This document shows positions 25,919-35,335 of a stretch of DNA of 64,000 nt, in pieces; within the stretch, counting starts at the first letter, position 1; every line of letters begins with the position of its first letter. The notes beneath the pieces are model-generated. The model was not told the DNA's origin and did not search any database. It saw only the letters and a list, made by a program, of their open reading frames with translations. This DNA is from Bartonella bacilliformis Ver097. Its GTDB lineage: Bacteria; Pseudomonadota; Alphaproteobacteria; Rhizobiales; Rhizobiaceae. Both the position numbers and the translations under genes were made by a program. The stretch is taken from NCBI RefSeq assembly GCF_000709795.1, contig NZ_KL503807.1:19427-83426 (forward strand), in the 5' to 3' direction.

Positions 25919-26755
25919 CTAATTGACAGGATTCTTTCTCGTTGAAAATTGTTGTGCACTAACCAATATTTGAGTTAGTTCAGCTGATTTTTCAGGAGGT
26001 AATTCATTCATAATAGTGCTCGATACCTTGGGGCTAAGCTTCAAAACAAGTGAAGCCGCAACAAGACTATTCATCAAAGCTAATTGAGCTGCTGCTGCAT
26101 CAGGACGCATTTTTGATAAAACTTCAACCAAAGAGTCTTCTGCCATAGAGATAAAATCATTGCGCCTCTTGAGCCAAGTTTCATATTCTTGTTGTTTTTC
26201 TTCCAAAGTTTTCACACGCTCACTAATTTGATCACGCAATTGTTGCAATTGTTGACGTTGCAATTGGAAACGTGCATCCGCAGCCTGACTGCCAATATTG
26301 CTACAAAAACGTTCTATTTCTTCCATATTCATCCCAGACATGCCCTCTATCAACGAAGCAGTAGAAGCTATTGTGTTTGTAGAAGAAGCATCTGAAGGCA
26401 TCGCTGCCTGAACCACCTGCTGGAGAATAGATGGAGACTCTGGTGTCGAGAAAGCGGTTGTTTTTGGGGAAGCATCTGCAGACACTGCTAACTGAGCCAC
26501 TTGTTGGGGAACAAGTTGAGGCTCGCTTATCGAGGAAACAGAAGGGAAAAGTGTTTCCGAAGCAGCGTCTGCAAATACTTTTGATTGAGCCACCCACTGA
26601 GAAGCGGAGTGAAGCTCTTGTTTCTGTTGTGCACGCACTGTAGATGAAAATATTGGCACCGGAACTGAATTTGGTATAGGCACAGTGCTCCCTATTCCAC
26701 TAACGGTCAACATCGCCATAAAAAAAATGAAAAAAGAAAAACGTAACTGTATCAT
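25919..26755 (-). CDS. motE: MotE-type motility chaperone
   Basis: In Sinorhizobium, MotE is a periplasmic chaperone that stabilises MotC. This protein is 278 residues with an N-terminal hydrophobic signal (LRFSFFIFFMAMLTVSGIGS), a low-complexity Ser/Ala/Gln-rich middle, a coiled coil at about 165-205 (QLQRQQLQQLRDQISERVKT) and a C-terminal MgtE-like segment (LSKMRPDAAAAQLALMNSLV, IMNELPPEKSAELTQIL). It lies between flgI and flgH, the standard motE position. The middle contains three loosely repeated QQV(A/V)QxA stretches. It overlaps flgI by 4 bases. Confidence 0.82.
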   Translation of the reverse strand: MIQLRFSFFIFFMAMLTVSGIGSTVPIPNSVPVPIFSSTVRAQQKQELHSASQWVAQSKVFADAASETLFPSVSSISEPQLVPQQVAQLAVSADASPKTTAFSTPESPSILQQVVQAAMPSDASSTNTIASTASLIEGMSGMNMEEIERFCSNIGSQAADARFQLQRQQLQQLRDQISERVKTLEEKQQEYETWLKRRNDFISMAEDSLVEVLSKMRPDAAAAQLALMNSLVAASLVLKLSPKVSSTIMNELPPEKSAELTQILVSAQQFSTRKNPVN

Positions 26756-27990
26756 TGTACTATCAGCTCCGCATGAAGAGCGCCTGATGTTTTAATAGCC
26801 TGCAAAACCGCTATAATTGCTGTTGATTTAACACCGATTTGATTAAGTCCTTTAACGAGATTGTCTAAATCGACCCCATTGAGAATACCTATATTGGAGG
26901 GTAGCTGTGCTACATCCACATTAGTTCTTGGCACAAGAACCGTATTCCCTTCAGAAAAAGGATTTGGCTGCGAAACAAGTGGATCTTCTGTGACACGAAC
27001 TGTCAAACTTCCATGGGAAATCGCAACACGTGAAACACGCACTTTTTCACCAATGACAACAGTTCCTGTGCGCTCATCAACAACCACACGTGCTACTTCA
27101 TCTGTAGGAATAGGCAATCTTTCAATTTCAGCAACAAAGCGCGTAATTGAAATATTGCGAGGTTTACTCAACACAATGGTCTTTGAATCTCTCTCTTTCG
27201 CTACACCCTTCTTGTAACGTTGATTAGAAAAAATATTAATTAAATCTGTCACACGAACTGCTGTTGAAAAATCAGAGTTGCGTAATTCTAAAATAATCTC
27301 GTTACTCTTGTTAAAATTGCCTTCAATTTTTCTCTCAACTAACGCACCATTAGGAATACGACCTGATGTTGGTACACCTTGTGTTACACTTTCTGCTACG
27401 CCTTGCGCACCAAAACCAGAAATCACCATATTTCCTTGCGCAACAGCATAAGTTTTTCCATCTGCACCAAGCAGTGGGGTCATCACCAACGTTCCTCCTT
27501 GCAAAGATGTTGCATCCCCTAACGAAGAAACTGTCACATCAATCCGTGAACCTGGCGTAGCAAAAGGTACCATCTCAGCTGTCACAATAACAGCAGCGAT
27601 ATTATTAGCACGCGATGCACCAGCAGGAGGACTGATCCCCAAATTATCAAGCATAGCCCGCATAGATTGCTCTGTAAAAGGTGAATTTCGTAAAGAATCC
27701 CCTGTACGATTTAACCCAATCACCAAACCATAGCCAACCAATTGATTCGAGCGCACACCTTGAATTTCTGCAATATCTTTCAAACGTGCTACAGCACCTG
27801 GGCGTGCTAAATCAGCATGATGCATCTGATTAGGATCACCGCCTGATCCTAACAAAGCAGCATCCAACTCAACTGCAGAGCTATAGCGCGTTCCTTCCTC
27901 CTGCCCATTCGCAAAAATCGGAAAAAAGACAGCAAAAAAGCTAAACCAAAAAGCCAAAAAATAATGAAAGAGATGATGATACACTCTCAT
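26752..27990 (-). CDS. flgI: Flagellar P-ring protein FlgI
   Basis: Periplasmic P-ring subunit, 412 residues. An N-terminal signal peptide (FLAFWFSFFAVFFPIFANG) precedes the family core: ARLKDIAEIQGVRSNQLVGY, GLVIGLNRTGDSL, SQGGTLVMTPLLGADGKTYA-like and the C-terminal GVDLDNLVKGLNQIGVKSTA. The length before processing is slightly above the usual 370. It shares one base with the flgA stop and overlaps motE, so flgA-flgI-motE are tightly coupled. Confidence 0.95.
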   Translation of the reverse strand: MRVYHHLFHYFLAFWFSFFAVFFPIFANGQEEGTRYSSAVELDAALLGSGGDPNQMHHADLARPGAVARLKDIAEIQGVRSNQLVGYGLVIGLNRTGDSLRNSPFTEQSMRAMLDNLGISPPAGASRANNIAAVIVTAEMVPFATPGSRIDVTVSSLGDATSLQGGTLVMTPLLGADGKTYAVAQGNMVISGFGAQGVAESVTQGVPTSGRIPNGALVERKIEGNFNKSNEIILELRNSDFSTAVRVTDLINIFSNQRYKKGVAKERDSKTIVLSKPRNISITRFVAEIERLPIPTDEVARVVVDERTGTVVIGEKVRVSRVAISHGSLTVRVTEDPLVSQPNPFSEGNTVLVPRTNVDVAQLPSNIGILNGVDLDNLVKGLNQIGVKSTAIIAVLQAIKTSGALHAELIVQ

Positions 27991-28448
27991 TACGATCCCA
28001 CCCTCACGCTACCATTTGGTAAAACAGTTCCCATCACAATGCGCCCTGAATCAGCATTGCGCACTCGAACAACATCCCCCAAAGACCCTGATTGCAACAC
28101 CACACCGATAGCAGTGATTTGTAAATTATCTGACTGAAAAATCAATTTTATTGTCTGACCACGTTCAATCAAAACCGGATCACCCAAAGCAGTAAGAGCA
28201 ATAGGACGCCCCGCTCTTAAAGGACGGGTTGCAACCTTATTCAGAACCTGCTTCATATCCATGACATATAAAGAAGAAGCTTCAGACTTAATAATAAAAT
28301 TCTTTTCGCTTAAACCAACATCACTTACACGCTGACCAACATAAATTGACCGCTCAGGAACAAGAAAACTAACCCGATCAGCATAAGCCGCAGTCAATAA
28401 ACAGAATGAGAAAAAAACATTCACCAGTAAAAGCGAAAGTTGTTTCAT
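27990..28448 (-). CDS. flgA: Flagellar P-ring assembly protein FlgA
   Basis: Periplasmic chaperone for FlgI assembly, 152 residues, with a signal peptide (LSLLLVNVFFSFCLLTAAYA). The SAF-type domain follows, with RPLRAGRPIALTALGDPVLI, RGQTIKLIFQSDNLQITAIG and the closing VRVRNADSGRIVMGTVLPNG. It is short, as in other rhizobial FlgA proteins. It lies between flgG and flgI. Confidence 0.92.
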   Translation of the reverse strand: MKQLSLLLVNVFFSFCLLTAAYADRVSFLVPERSIYVGQRVSDVGLSEKNFIIKSEASSLYVMDMKQVLNKVATRPLRAGRPIALTALGDPVLIERGQTIKLIFQSDNLQITAIGVVLQSGSLGDVVRVRNADSGRIVMGTVLPNGSVRVGS

Positions 28449-28453
28449 GGTCT

Positions 28454-29248
28454 TTACCTTAGATTTTTGGAAACAACGGCTGCCATTTCATCGGACGCTT
28501 GAATGACTTTGGAATTCATTTCATAAGAGCGCTGCGCTGTAATCAGCTCGGTAATTTCTTTCACAGGATCCACATTGGAAGCTTCCAGCGTAGCTTGCAT
28601 AATGCTGCCATAGCCATCTTCCTTTGGATTGCCTGGCACTGGAGCACCAGAAGCTGGTGTCTCACGGAAAAGATTATCCCCTATCGGCTCTAAACCAACT
28701 TCATTAACAAAATTAACTAAATTAAGGCGACCCGCTTCTACAGGATCAGCCTCCTCAGCAGGTTTATAAAAAACCGTCCCATCAGGATTCACTGTGATAC
28801 TCTTACTGCCAATAGGAATGGTGATAGCCGGTTGCACGACATTGCCATCTAATGTGACAATTTGTCCTGTTTCACTCAAATTAAAAGCACCGGAGCGCGT
28901 GTAAAAAATATTGCCATTAGGGTCTTGAATTTCAAACCAGCCATTTCCGTTAATCGCCAAATCTAACGCATTCCCAGTTTGAACAAAAGCACCTTGTGTG
29001 TTGACCGTACGAACGGCTGCTGTGCGCACCCCCATACCCACCATAACACCTTCAGGAACAATGGCTTGATTCATCATATTGGGAACACCAACAGCGCGAT
29101 CTGCGACATACATTAGATCAGCAAATTCTGCGCGCGCACGCTTGTACCCTGTGGTATTAATATTTGCCAAATTATTTGCAATCACATCAAGATTGGTTTG
29201 CTGTGCAGCCATCCCTGTTGCAGCAATTGACAATGATCTCATAACCAT
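28454..29248 (-). CDS. flgG: Distal rod protein FlgG
   Basis: Main distal rod subunit, 264 residues. The N-terminal rod motif is [19 protein letters not shown], then [20 protein letters not shown]. The centre has [20 protein letters not shown], and the C-terminus has [20 protein letters not shown] and [20 protein letters not shown] lies 8 bases before the first ATG, supporting the start at 29248; a second ATG two codons later is the more typical family start. It follows fliE. Confidence 0.96.
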   Translation of the reverse strand: MVMRSLSIAATGMAAQQTNLDVIANNLANINTTGYKRARAEFADLMYVADRAVGVPNMMNQAIVPEGVMVGMGVRTAAVRTVNTQGAFVQTGNALDLAINGNGWFEIQDPNGNIFYTRSGAFNLSETGQIVTLDGNVVQPAITIPIGSKSITVNPDGTVFYKPAEEADPVEAGRLNLVNFVNEVGLEPIGDNLFRETPASGAPVPGNPKEDGYGSIMQATLEASNVDPVKEITELITAQRSYEMNSKVIQASDEMAAVVSKNLR

Positions 29249-29299
29249 AGTTTTTTCCCCTCATATTCTCAACTCTATCCAGAAAAACCGAAAGAGATG

Positions 29300-29632
29300 T
29301 TAAATTTGCATCCGGCTTACTTCGAGATAAGCTTGCACCATCTTATCACGCAAAGCGATGGCCGTACTTAACGATTGTTCCGCTTCCATGACTGAAGAGA
29401 CAATCTCACGCACCCCAATATCGTTCCCAGAAATCTTCCCCATAGAAAGGCTTTCTGCTTTTTGTAATTTGGTGCCAACAGATTCTGTAATTTTAGCGAG
29501 AACTTGATCAAAACTGGCTGTATTTGCATCCTCACTTAATATATTTTGCCTATTGTTGATGCTATTCATTAACCCACCTTCTGGCCCTAATGAATTCGCA
29601 CGCATCGCAATAGAAGTAAGTGCCCCGATCAT
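29300..29632 (-). CDS. fliE: MS ring-rod junction protein FliE
   Basis: FliE joins the MS ring to the proximal rod and is the first protein exported. It has 110 residues, usual for the family. The C-terminal helix carries the conserved pattern [20 protein letters not shown] and [15 protein letters not shown]. It lies between flgC and flgG, as in other alphaproteobacteria. Confidence 0.93.
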   Translation of the reverse strand: MIGALTSIAMRANSLGPEGGLMNSINNRQNILSEDANTASFDQVLAKITESVGTKLQKAESLSMGKISGNDIGVREIVSSVMEAEQSLSTAIALRDKMVQAYLEVSRMQI

Positions 29633-29708
29633 TTTTTATGCTCCTCAAAAGATTCAACTATATAAAATTCACAAACAAAGTGATGAAATTGCCTCATGAG
29701 CTTCTTTA

Positions 29709-30122
29709 TCATTTCAACAAATCAATCGTCTGTGATACCAAATCGCGCACTTGGCGAACAACTTGTAAATTCGCTTCATAAGAACGGTTCGCTTCACGCA
29801 TATCAGCCATTTCTATCACTGCATTGACATTGGGATATTTGACATAGCCATTACTATCTGCAGCCAGATGACCTGGTTCATAACGCATAATAAAAGGGGC
29901 ATTATCAACACCAATACGCTTCACATGCACACCTTGCGCCTCAACATAAGGATTAAGAGCAGTTTCAAAACTGACTGTTTTGCGTCGATAAGGTGTTGCC
30001 CCCGGTGCACGTCCTGTTGAATTAGCATTGGCCAAATTTTCAGCGATAATACGCAAACGTGTTGATTGGGCACCCAACCCTGTTGTCGCAACCCGCTCTG
30101 CTGTCATTAAAGGATCAGACAT
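29709..30122 (-). CDS. flgC: Proximal rod protein FlgC
   Basis: Rod subunit, 137 residues. The N-terminal motif is TTGLGAQSTRLRIIAENLAN followed by ANSTGRAPGATPYRRK. The middle has GVHVKRIGVD, and the C-terminus has YVKYPNVNAVIEMADMREAN, RSYEANLQVV. It follows flgB by 2 bases and precedes fliE. Confidence 0.95.
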   Translation of the reverse strand: MSDPLMTAERVATTGLGAQSTRLRIIAENLANANSTGRAPGATPYRRKTVSFETALNPYVEAQGVHVKRIGVDNAPFIMRYEPGHLAADSNGYVKYPNVNAVIEMADMREANRSYEANLQVVRQVRDLVSQTIDLLK

Positions 30123-30124
30123 TC

Positions 30125-30511
30125 TTAAGAGCCTCCTCTAATCGTTAACATTGTCATTCGGTGAAAAGCCTTAACAATCGCAGTATTGAGAGACATTTCT
30201 CGACCAATAGCCGCACCTTTACTCATTTCTTCTTCTAAATTGACATTATTACCAGAATGGGTCACCCCTCCTGCATTGTCAGGTCGAATTGCCTGCGCTT
30301 CCATACCATTTTCTGTCAAATCCATGTGCTGCACGTGGGTTACTTTCATAGAGATCGCTTTATTTTGCACAATATCGGTAAAATTCTGGACATCACGAGC
30401 CTGATACCCCGGGGTATTAGCATTTGCCACATTACTTGCAACAGCCTTTTGGCGTGAGGAAAGCCATTCTGCCTGTTTACTGGCAAGATTAAAAAGATTG
30501 ACCGGATCCAT
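30125..30511 (-). CDS. flgB: Proximal rod protein FlgB
   Basis: Rod subunit, 128 residues, with the N-terminal signature ASKQAEWLSSRQKAVASNVA then NANTPGYQARDV. The C-terminal part has NNVNLEEEMSKGAAIGREMS and FHRMTMLTIRGGS. First gene of the flgB-flgC-fliE-flgG-flgA-flgI-motE-flgH-fliL-fliP run. The 390-base gap upstream, towards fliI, probably holds its promoter. Confidence 0.94.
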   Translation of the reverse strand: MDPVNLFNLASKQAEWLSSRQKAVASNVANANTPGYQARDVQNFTDIVQNKAISMKVTHVQHMDLTENGMEAQAIRPDNAGGVTHSGNNVNLEEEMSKGAAIGREMSLNTAIVKAFHRMTMLTIRGGS

Positions 30512-30902
30512 TACTGAAGCCCCCCCATTTATATTAGAGCCAGGTTATACGAGAGTTAGAATAAAAAAGAAATCTTGTGCGAGACTTGCCATTGGTTCTT
30601 TTTAAGAAAGTAACAAGAATATTAATTTATGCCTAAATTAAGCTTAACACAGCTAAAAAAGCAAAATAATAAAGACAAGAACCGCTTCAAGCTTGTAATA
30701 TCACAAAGATCCGCTGCTCTCCTATCCATCATGGGAGCATTAGACTCAAGGTCTCACCAATCTCCTCACCTTCAATACATATCTTGCAGAAAAAAGCCTC
30801 TGATTCTCAATTTTCAGACTATTATGGTATTGTGTACCTAAGCTATGATTGAATTCTTACAGGCCATTCTTAGCTGTTTGCAGTTCATCTCACATTCAGC
30901 CA
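30512..30902. other. Gap between fliI and flgB
   Basis: No gene is supported. A plus-strand frame at 30629-30841 (70 residues) is of low complexity and antisense to the operon. In some rhizobia a small gene of unknown role lies between fliI and flgB; no intact copy is seen here. The region may carry the flgB promoter. Confidence 0.4.
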
Positions 30903-32516
30903 TTATTGACTCTTCAATAATTTTGCTAATTCGTCATAAGGATTACGAACAAGAGGAGTATCAACATTTTGGTTCATAGCAGCATAAATTGATGGCACTA
31001 AATGGACAGCTTGATCGAGAATATGATCTGTTCCCGGGCGATAAGCCCCCATGGCACGTAAATCGCGTGTTTCTTCATAGCGAAAAATCATTTCCTTCAA
31101 ACTTTGCACTAATATACGCTGTTCACCCGTCCAACTATGCGATGCCAAACGTGAAATAGAAGAAGAAATATCAACAGCAGGAAACCGCCCCTGTGCAGCA
31201 ATCGCACGATCTAGCACAATATGACCATCCAAGATCCCACGAATGGCATCAGCAATAGGATCATTATGATCATCCCCATCAACTAGTACAGCATAAACAC
31301 CAGTGATAGATCCATTGCCTTTTCTTCCCGGACCTGCTCGTTCTAATAAGCGTGGCAATTCGCTAAAAACACGCGGCGGAAATCCACGTGATACAGGAGG
31401 TTCATGCGCAGAAATAGCAATTTCACGCACAGCCAAGGCATAACGCGTTATTGAATCGACCACTAATAAAACATTATCCCCTAGGGAAGAAAAATATTCA
31501 GCAATTGTTGTGGCCATAATAGGAGCTAAACGCCGCATCATTGGACTTTCATCACTGGTTGCAATCACGGCAACAACCTTATTCAATTTATCCTGTAACG
31601 TATCATCAAGCATATCACGCACTTCACGACCACGTTCCCCCGTAAGCGCTAAAACAACTTTATCGAAATGATCAGCTTGCATCATCATTGACAAAAGTGT
31701 TGATTTCCCTACCCCAGAGCCAGAAAAAATCCCTATGCGCTGTCCAAAACAAAGAGGCGTAAAAATATCAATCACCTTAACACCCGTACGCAACCCATTC
31801 CCCACACGTGCACGTGCAAGTGCTGGGGGTGCATGCGCCTCAACCGCCATCGGAGAGGAGCCTAAAAGAAGTGCTCCCTTTCCGTCTATTGATTCACCAA
31901 AAGCATTCACAACCCGCCCACACCAAGAAACATCCGGTGCAACGAAGAGAGGACCTTGCGGAAAAACAGAAGCTTTCAGAACCGGAACAATCGTTTCATC
32001 ATAAGGTTTAATCAAAACACTTTCTTCATTAACACGAATAATTTCACCCCGTACAGTCTGTGTCCCACACTCAATACACACAGTATCACCAAGAAAGACA
32101 GATTGTGATAAACCACGCGCGGTCAATATCCCACGCGCGACATCACTTATCACCCCTCCTTGATTTATAGAATGAGAAGAATACTCACAGTTATGGGTAA
32201 CAAAAGACAATAAGCGACTTAAAGCAGTAGGGGAAACACGTGTTGCCTCCCTTTTATCCCCTGAAGAAGCCTCTAATGTCTCTTCTTGAAAAGTCTCTAA
32301 TACTAAAGCAATAGGTTCCTTGGTCTTGTCTTCCCCCTTACCCCTTGCAGAAACATTTCCTACATCTGTTGTCTGGGAGAATTCTGGTGCTAAAGCACTT
32401 AACGATTTCATGCTCTCTTCATCAGAAACTTTTATAGAAGCACTAAGCCCATCTGTCTGAACAGCTTCTAATGTTGCAGTAACGGTGAGAGTGGAATCAT
32501 TTTGATTATTTTGCAT
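30903..32516 (-). CDS. fliI: Flagellar export ATPase FliI
   Basis: ATPase of the flagellar type III export apparatus, 537 residues. Walker A is GSGVGKST at about residues 266-273, and LALTGERGREVRDM, VDSITRYALAVREIAIS and ERAGPGRKGNGSITGVYAVL are family motifs. Most FliI proteins are about 440-470 residues. Here the first about 90 residues are an extra acidic, low-complexity region, and the normal N-terminal domain starts near PTALSRLLSFV. No strong ribosome site lies before the ATG at 32516, so a later start cannot be excluded. Confidence 0.94.
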   Translation of the reverse strand: MQNNQNDSTLTVTATLEAVQTDGLSASIKVSDEESMKSLSALAPEFSQTTDVGNVSARGKGEDKTKEPIALVLETFQEETLEASSGDKREATRVSPTALSRLLSFVTHNCEYSSHSINQGGVISDVARGILTARGLSQSVFLGDTVCIECGTQTVRGEIIRVNEESVLIKPYDETIVPVLKASVFPQGPLFVAPDVSWCGRVVNAFGESIDGKGALLLGSSPMAVEAHAPPALARARVGNGLRTGVKVIDIFTPLCFGQRIGIFSGSGVGKSTLLSMMMQADHFDKVVLALTGERGREVRDMLDDTLQDKLNKVVAVIATSDESPMMRRLAPIMATTIAEYFSSLGDNVLLVVDSITRYALAVREIAISAHEPPVSRGFPPRVFSELPRLLERAGPGRKGNGSITGVYAVLVDGDDHNDPIADAIRGILDGHIVLDRAIAAQGRFPAVDISSSISRLASHSWTGEQRILVQSLKEMIFRYEETRDLRAMGAYRPGTDHILDQAVHLVPSIYAAMNQNVDTPLVRNPYDELAKLLKSQ

Positions 32517-32577
32517 GGTGCAACGTACTCTGCTATAAAAGTCCCCTATGATATAAAGGCTTCTTGTGATCTATCAC

Positions 32578-33312
32578 TTAAGCTTTCCCACCTAGAATTT
32601 GAATAGATTTAGAACGCATTTCTTCTTGCTGACGCAGCATTGCCTCAACCCGTTCAAAAGCGCGGCTCACTTCAATAAGGCGCGTCATTTCTGCTACCCC
32701 ATTAACATTTGAGCTTTCAACATATCCTTGCATAACACTATCACCAATGCTCCCCTCTATCTGAATCGCTGCTCTATCAGGAATAACAGAAGCATTGGGA
32801 CCGTAGCGTAATTGAGTTCCTGGTTGGAATTGATACAAACCAATTCTTCCTGCCAAAACATTTCCTTGATAAATACTCCCATCTGCACCAATACGAGGTG
32901 CGCCCCCCACAGGATTTAGCTGGATCGGTGCACCTCCATCATCTAAAAAAGGCAAACCTGTCACCGAAACTAACATCCCTTCTGGGGTCATAGTCATTCG
33001 GCCATCACGAGTATAGACCACCCCAAAAGAGGCCTCCATAGAAAAGTAAGAATCACCTGTTGCGGCGACATCCAGTGCATTACCCGTTTGTTCTAAAGAG
33101 CCACGTTCCGTTGAAATATATCCCTTCCCAGCGCTCGTAAAAAAAACGTGATCCCCCTGCTCTTGAGCAATGGGAGACACCAACGTATCAAACTTCATAC
33201 CACCAGCACGGAACCCTGGTGTATTCACATTCGCCATATTTTGTGCAATTGTTTCCATCCGTCGTGCTAAACTAATTTGGCCTGACACGCCAACATAAAT
33301 CGGATTTTGCAT
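32578..33312 (-). CDS. flgF: Proximal rod protein FlgF
   Basis: Rod subunit, 244 residues. The N-terminal rod motif is GQISLARRMETIAQNMANVN then TPGFRAGGMKFD. The centre has QTGNALDVAATGDSYFSMEA, and the C-terminus has ESSNVNGVAEMTRLIEVSRA. It lies upstream of fliI with a 61-base gap. This flgF-fliI order is the rhizobial arrangement. Confidence 0.94.
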   Translation of the reverse strand: MQNPIYVGVSGQISLARRMETIAQNMANVNTPGFRAGGMKFDTLVSPIAQEQGDHVFFTSAGKGYISTERGSLEQTGNALDVAATGDSYFSMEASFGVVYTRDGRMTMTPEGMLVSVTGLPFLDDGGAPIQLNPVGGAPRIGADGSIYQGNVLAGRIGLYQFQPGTQLRYGPNASVIPDRAAIQIEGSIGDSVMQGYVESSNVNGVAEMTRLIEVSRAFERVEAMLRQQEEMRSKSIQILGGKA

Positions 33313-33370
33313 AAACCTGACCCTTCTTTTTTCTAGTCAATAAAACTAGACTTCTCTTCCATTAATGAAT

Positions 33371-34165
33371 TTAAAACCCACCCCGTTTTAGAGATTGGAG
33401 AGCCATCATTGTTTCATTTGAAAATGCCAATCCGTTTGATGAATTTTGCAAAATCATTAAAGCAGGATTTATTTCTTCCTGATTCTTTGCATCATACAGA
33501 GCAGAAAATTGAGCAATAAAATGTTCTAATCTCTTAGGATCTTTTAAATCCTTAAGTGACATACGTGATTCTAATAAAGATTTTTGCGCTTCAATCTTCG
33601 ATAAACGCACATTTTCAGGAATGTCCAATGCTGTAAAAACAACAGCTGACAAAGCTTTATCGCCAAGAATTTGATAAGCCCAGTTTTTCTCTGAAAGAAG
33701 GCCGTCTCTCGCCATTCCCCCAACTGTGCGGGTAAAATACAAGGCTAAACGTGCTCCCTCATTGTCCTGCCCAACTTGCACTTCCAAAGTTTGCTGCATG
33801 TATTTGTTGACAGTTGCTGTTTGAGCACTATTTTGCTGGGTTGCTTTTTCACCATAAAGGTTAAAATTAAATGCCGCAGCAAATTGCTGATAACGCTGAT
33901 CGCTTAACTGAGATGCATAACGAGGATCTAACAGAACCTTACGCATCATGCCTTTTGCATAAATCATATCTTCCAGGCCGTGCGCCTGCATCGCGTAACG
34001 GTAAAGTTTATCATTGGCCAGAAATTCATCAACAGACTGAATACTAGCAATATTCCGGACATAATAATCTGTCTCACGCTTAACCTGTGGCTCTTTAAGA
34101 AGCCGATCAAGCGTTTTCTTCATATTGTCGATTGTACTTCTATAACTCGTATATGTACCAATCAT
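33371..34165 (-). CDS. DUF1217 family flagellar-locus protein
   Basis: Protein of unknown function, 264 residues, found in flagellar clusters of Rhizobiales. What is seen is a soluble, mainly helical protein without signal peptide or membrane segment. Repeated motifs include DEFLANDKLYRYAMQAHGLE and LLDPRYASQLSDQRYQQFA, characteristic of DUF1217. It leads the minus-strand flgF-fliI pair and is divergent from motA across about 290 bases. A role in the motor or rod assembly is only suggested by its position. Confidence 0.78.
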   Translation of the reverse strand: MIGTYTSYRSTIDNMKKTLDRLLKEPQVKRETDYYVRNIASIQSVDEFLANDKLYRYAMQAHGLEDMIYAKGMMRKVLLDPRYASQLSDQRYQQFAAAFNFNLYGEKATQQNSAQTATVNKYMQQTLEVQVGQDNEGARLALYFTRTVGGMARDGLLSEKNWAYQILGDKALSAVVFTALDIPENVRLSKIEAQKSLLESRMSLKDLKDPKRLEHFIAQFSALYDAKNQEEINPALMILQNSSNGLAFSNETMMALQSLKRGGF

Positions 34166-34457
34166 AGCAGCCCCCTTCCTGAATAGACTTTATATTAAAG
34201 CACAAAACTTACCCGAAACTGATGATAGTGCTCTCTCTTTAAAACAACAGGACCCCCCACTCAGCTTCTTGATATGTCTAAAAATTAACAGTCTTAAGCT
34301 TTATTTCATAAATTCTTGTACATACCAATAATGCGCCAATGACGCACTTATAGCATAAAACAAGCAAGGAGTGACAAATAATTCATCATGAAAGTGGTAA
34401 GGTTTACACAAGCATAGATATTTATTTTGCTAGAAAATTTAAAAGAGGGGCATAGCA
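34166..34457. promoter_or_regulatory. Divergent promoter region between DUF1217/flgF and motA
   Basis: This 292-base AT-rich gap separates two head-to-head flagellar operons and must hold both promoters. No convincing -35/-10 pair or FtcR site could be assigned by eye. A short inverted repeat, TGCG...CGCA, lies near 34331-34345. Confidence 0.4.
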
Positions 34458-35333
34458 TTGAGTGTTATTATTGGATTAATCATTACGTTAGGATGTATCC
34501 TTGGCGGTTATGTTGCGATGGGAGGACATCTTGATGTTTTAATGCAACCGTGGGAATTTGTTATTATTGTGGGTTCCGCTATTGGAGCCTTCATTGTATC
34601 GACCCCTTTCCCCGTGATTAAAGATACACTTAAAGCAACAATAGAAGCCCTGACAGATGCTGTGCCAAAACAAAAAGATTTTTTAGCAACCTTAGGGTTG
34701 CTCTATACTCTCATGCGGGAAATGCGTTCAAAATCGCGTTCTGAAATGGAAAGCCATATCGACAATCCTAAAGAATCAACACTGTTTCAACAATATCCTT
34801 TAGTTTTAAAAGATGATTCTTTGACCAATTTCATTTGTGACTATTGCCGTCTGATTGTCATGGGGAATACACGCCCTTTCGAAATTGAAGCTTTAATGGA
34901 TGAAGAAATTCACACAATTTCATCAGATTCTCAAAAACCATATCAAGCCATGCAAAATATGGCCGATGCTCTTCCTGCTCTTGGAATTGTTGCTGCCGTT
35001 TTAGGTGTTATTAAAGCCATGGGTGCCATCACTGAACCGCCAGAAGTATTAGGACACTTGATTGGAGCAGCCCTTGTTGGAACTTTTGCAGGAATCTTCT
35101 TTTCTTATAGTATTTTTGGTCCTATCGCGACAAAAATTAAAGCAGTGCGTAGTAAAAAAACACGCACTTACATTGTCGTGAAACAAACTCTCTTAGCCTA
35201 TATGAATGGTGCTATACCACAAATAGCCTTAGAATATGGACGAAAAACCATCTCAGCAAAAGATCGCCCAACAATCGACGTCGTGGAACAACATGCAATT
35301 TCCGGTCATAGTGCTGAAAAAAAGGCAGATTGA
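34458..35333 (+). CDS. motA: Flagellar stator protein MotA
   Basis: Proton-channel subunit of the stator, 291 residues with four membrane helices. It starts with TTG at 34458 after GAGGGG; no upstream ATG in frame is available, and the protein then begins [20 protein letters not shown], as in other MotA. The conserved [19 protein letters not shown] segment (helix 3, proline at the channel) and [20 protein letters not shown] are present. Its partner MotB is encoded at 12340-13419 in another operon. It is followed directly by fliM. Confidence 0.95.
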   Translation: MSVIIGLIITLGCILGGYVAMGGHLDVLMQPWEFVIIVGSAIGAFIVSTPFPVIKDTLKATIEALTDAVPKQKDFLATLGLLYTLMREMRSKSRSEMESHIDNPKESTLFQQYPLVLKDDSLTNFICDYCRLIVMGNTRPFEIEALMDEEIHTISSDSQKPYQAMQNMADALPALGIVAAVLGVIKAMGAITEPPEVLGHLIGAALVGTFAGIFFSYSIFGPIATKIKAVRSKKTRTYIVVKQTLLAYMNGAIPQIALEYGRKTISAKDRPTIDVVEQHAISGHSAEKKAD

Positions 35334-35335
35334 CT

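Noticed and set aside
26189..26643. Plus-strand frames within motE
   Set aside because: Opposite to motE, composition mirrors its Gln-rich coiled coil.
30629..30841. 70-residue plus-strand frame between fliI and flgB
   Set aside because: Antisense to the operon, low complexity, no family; probably chance.
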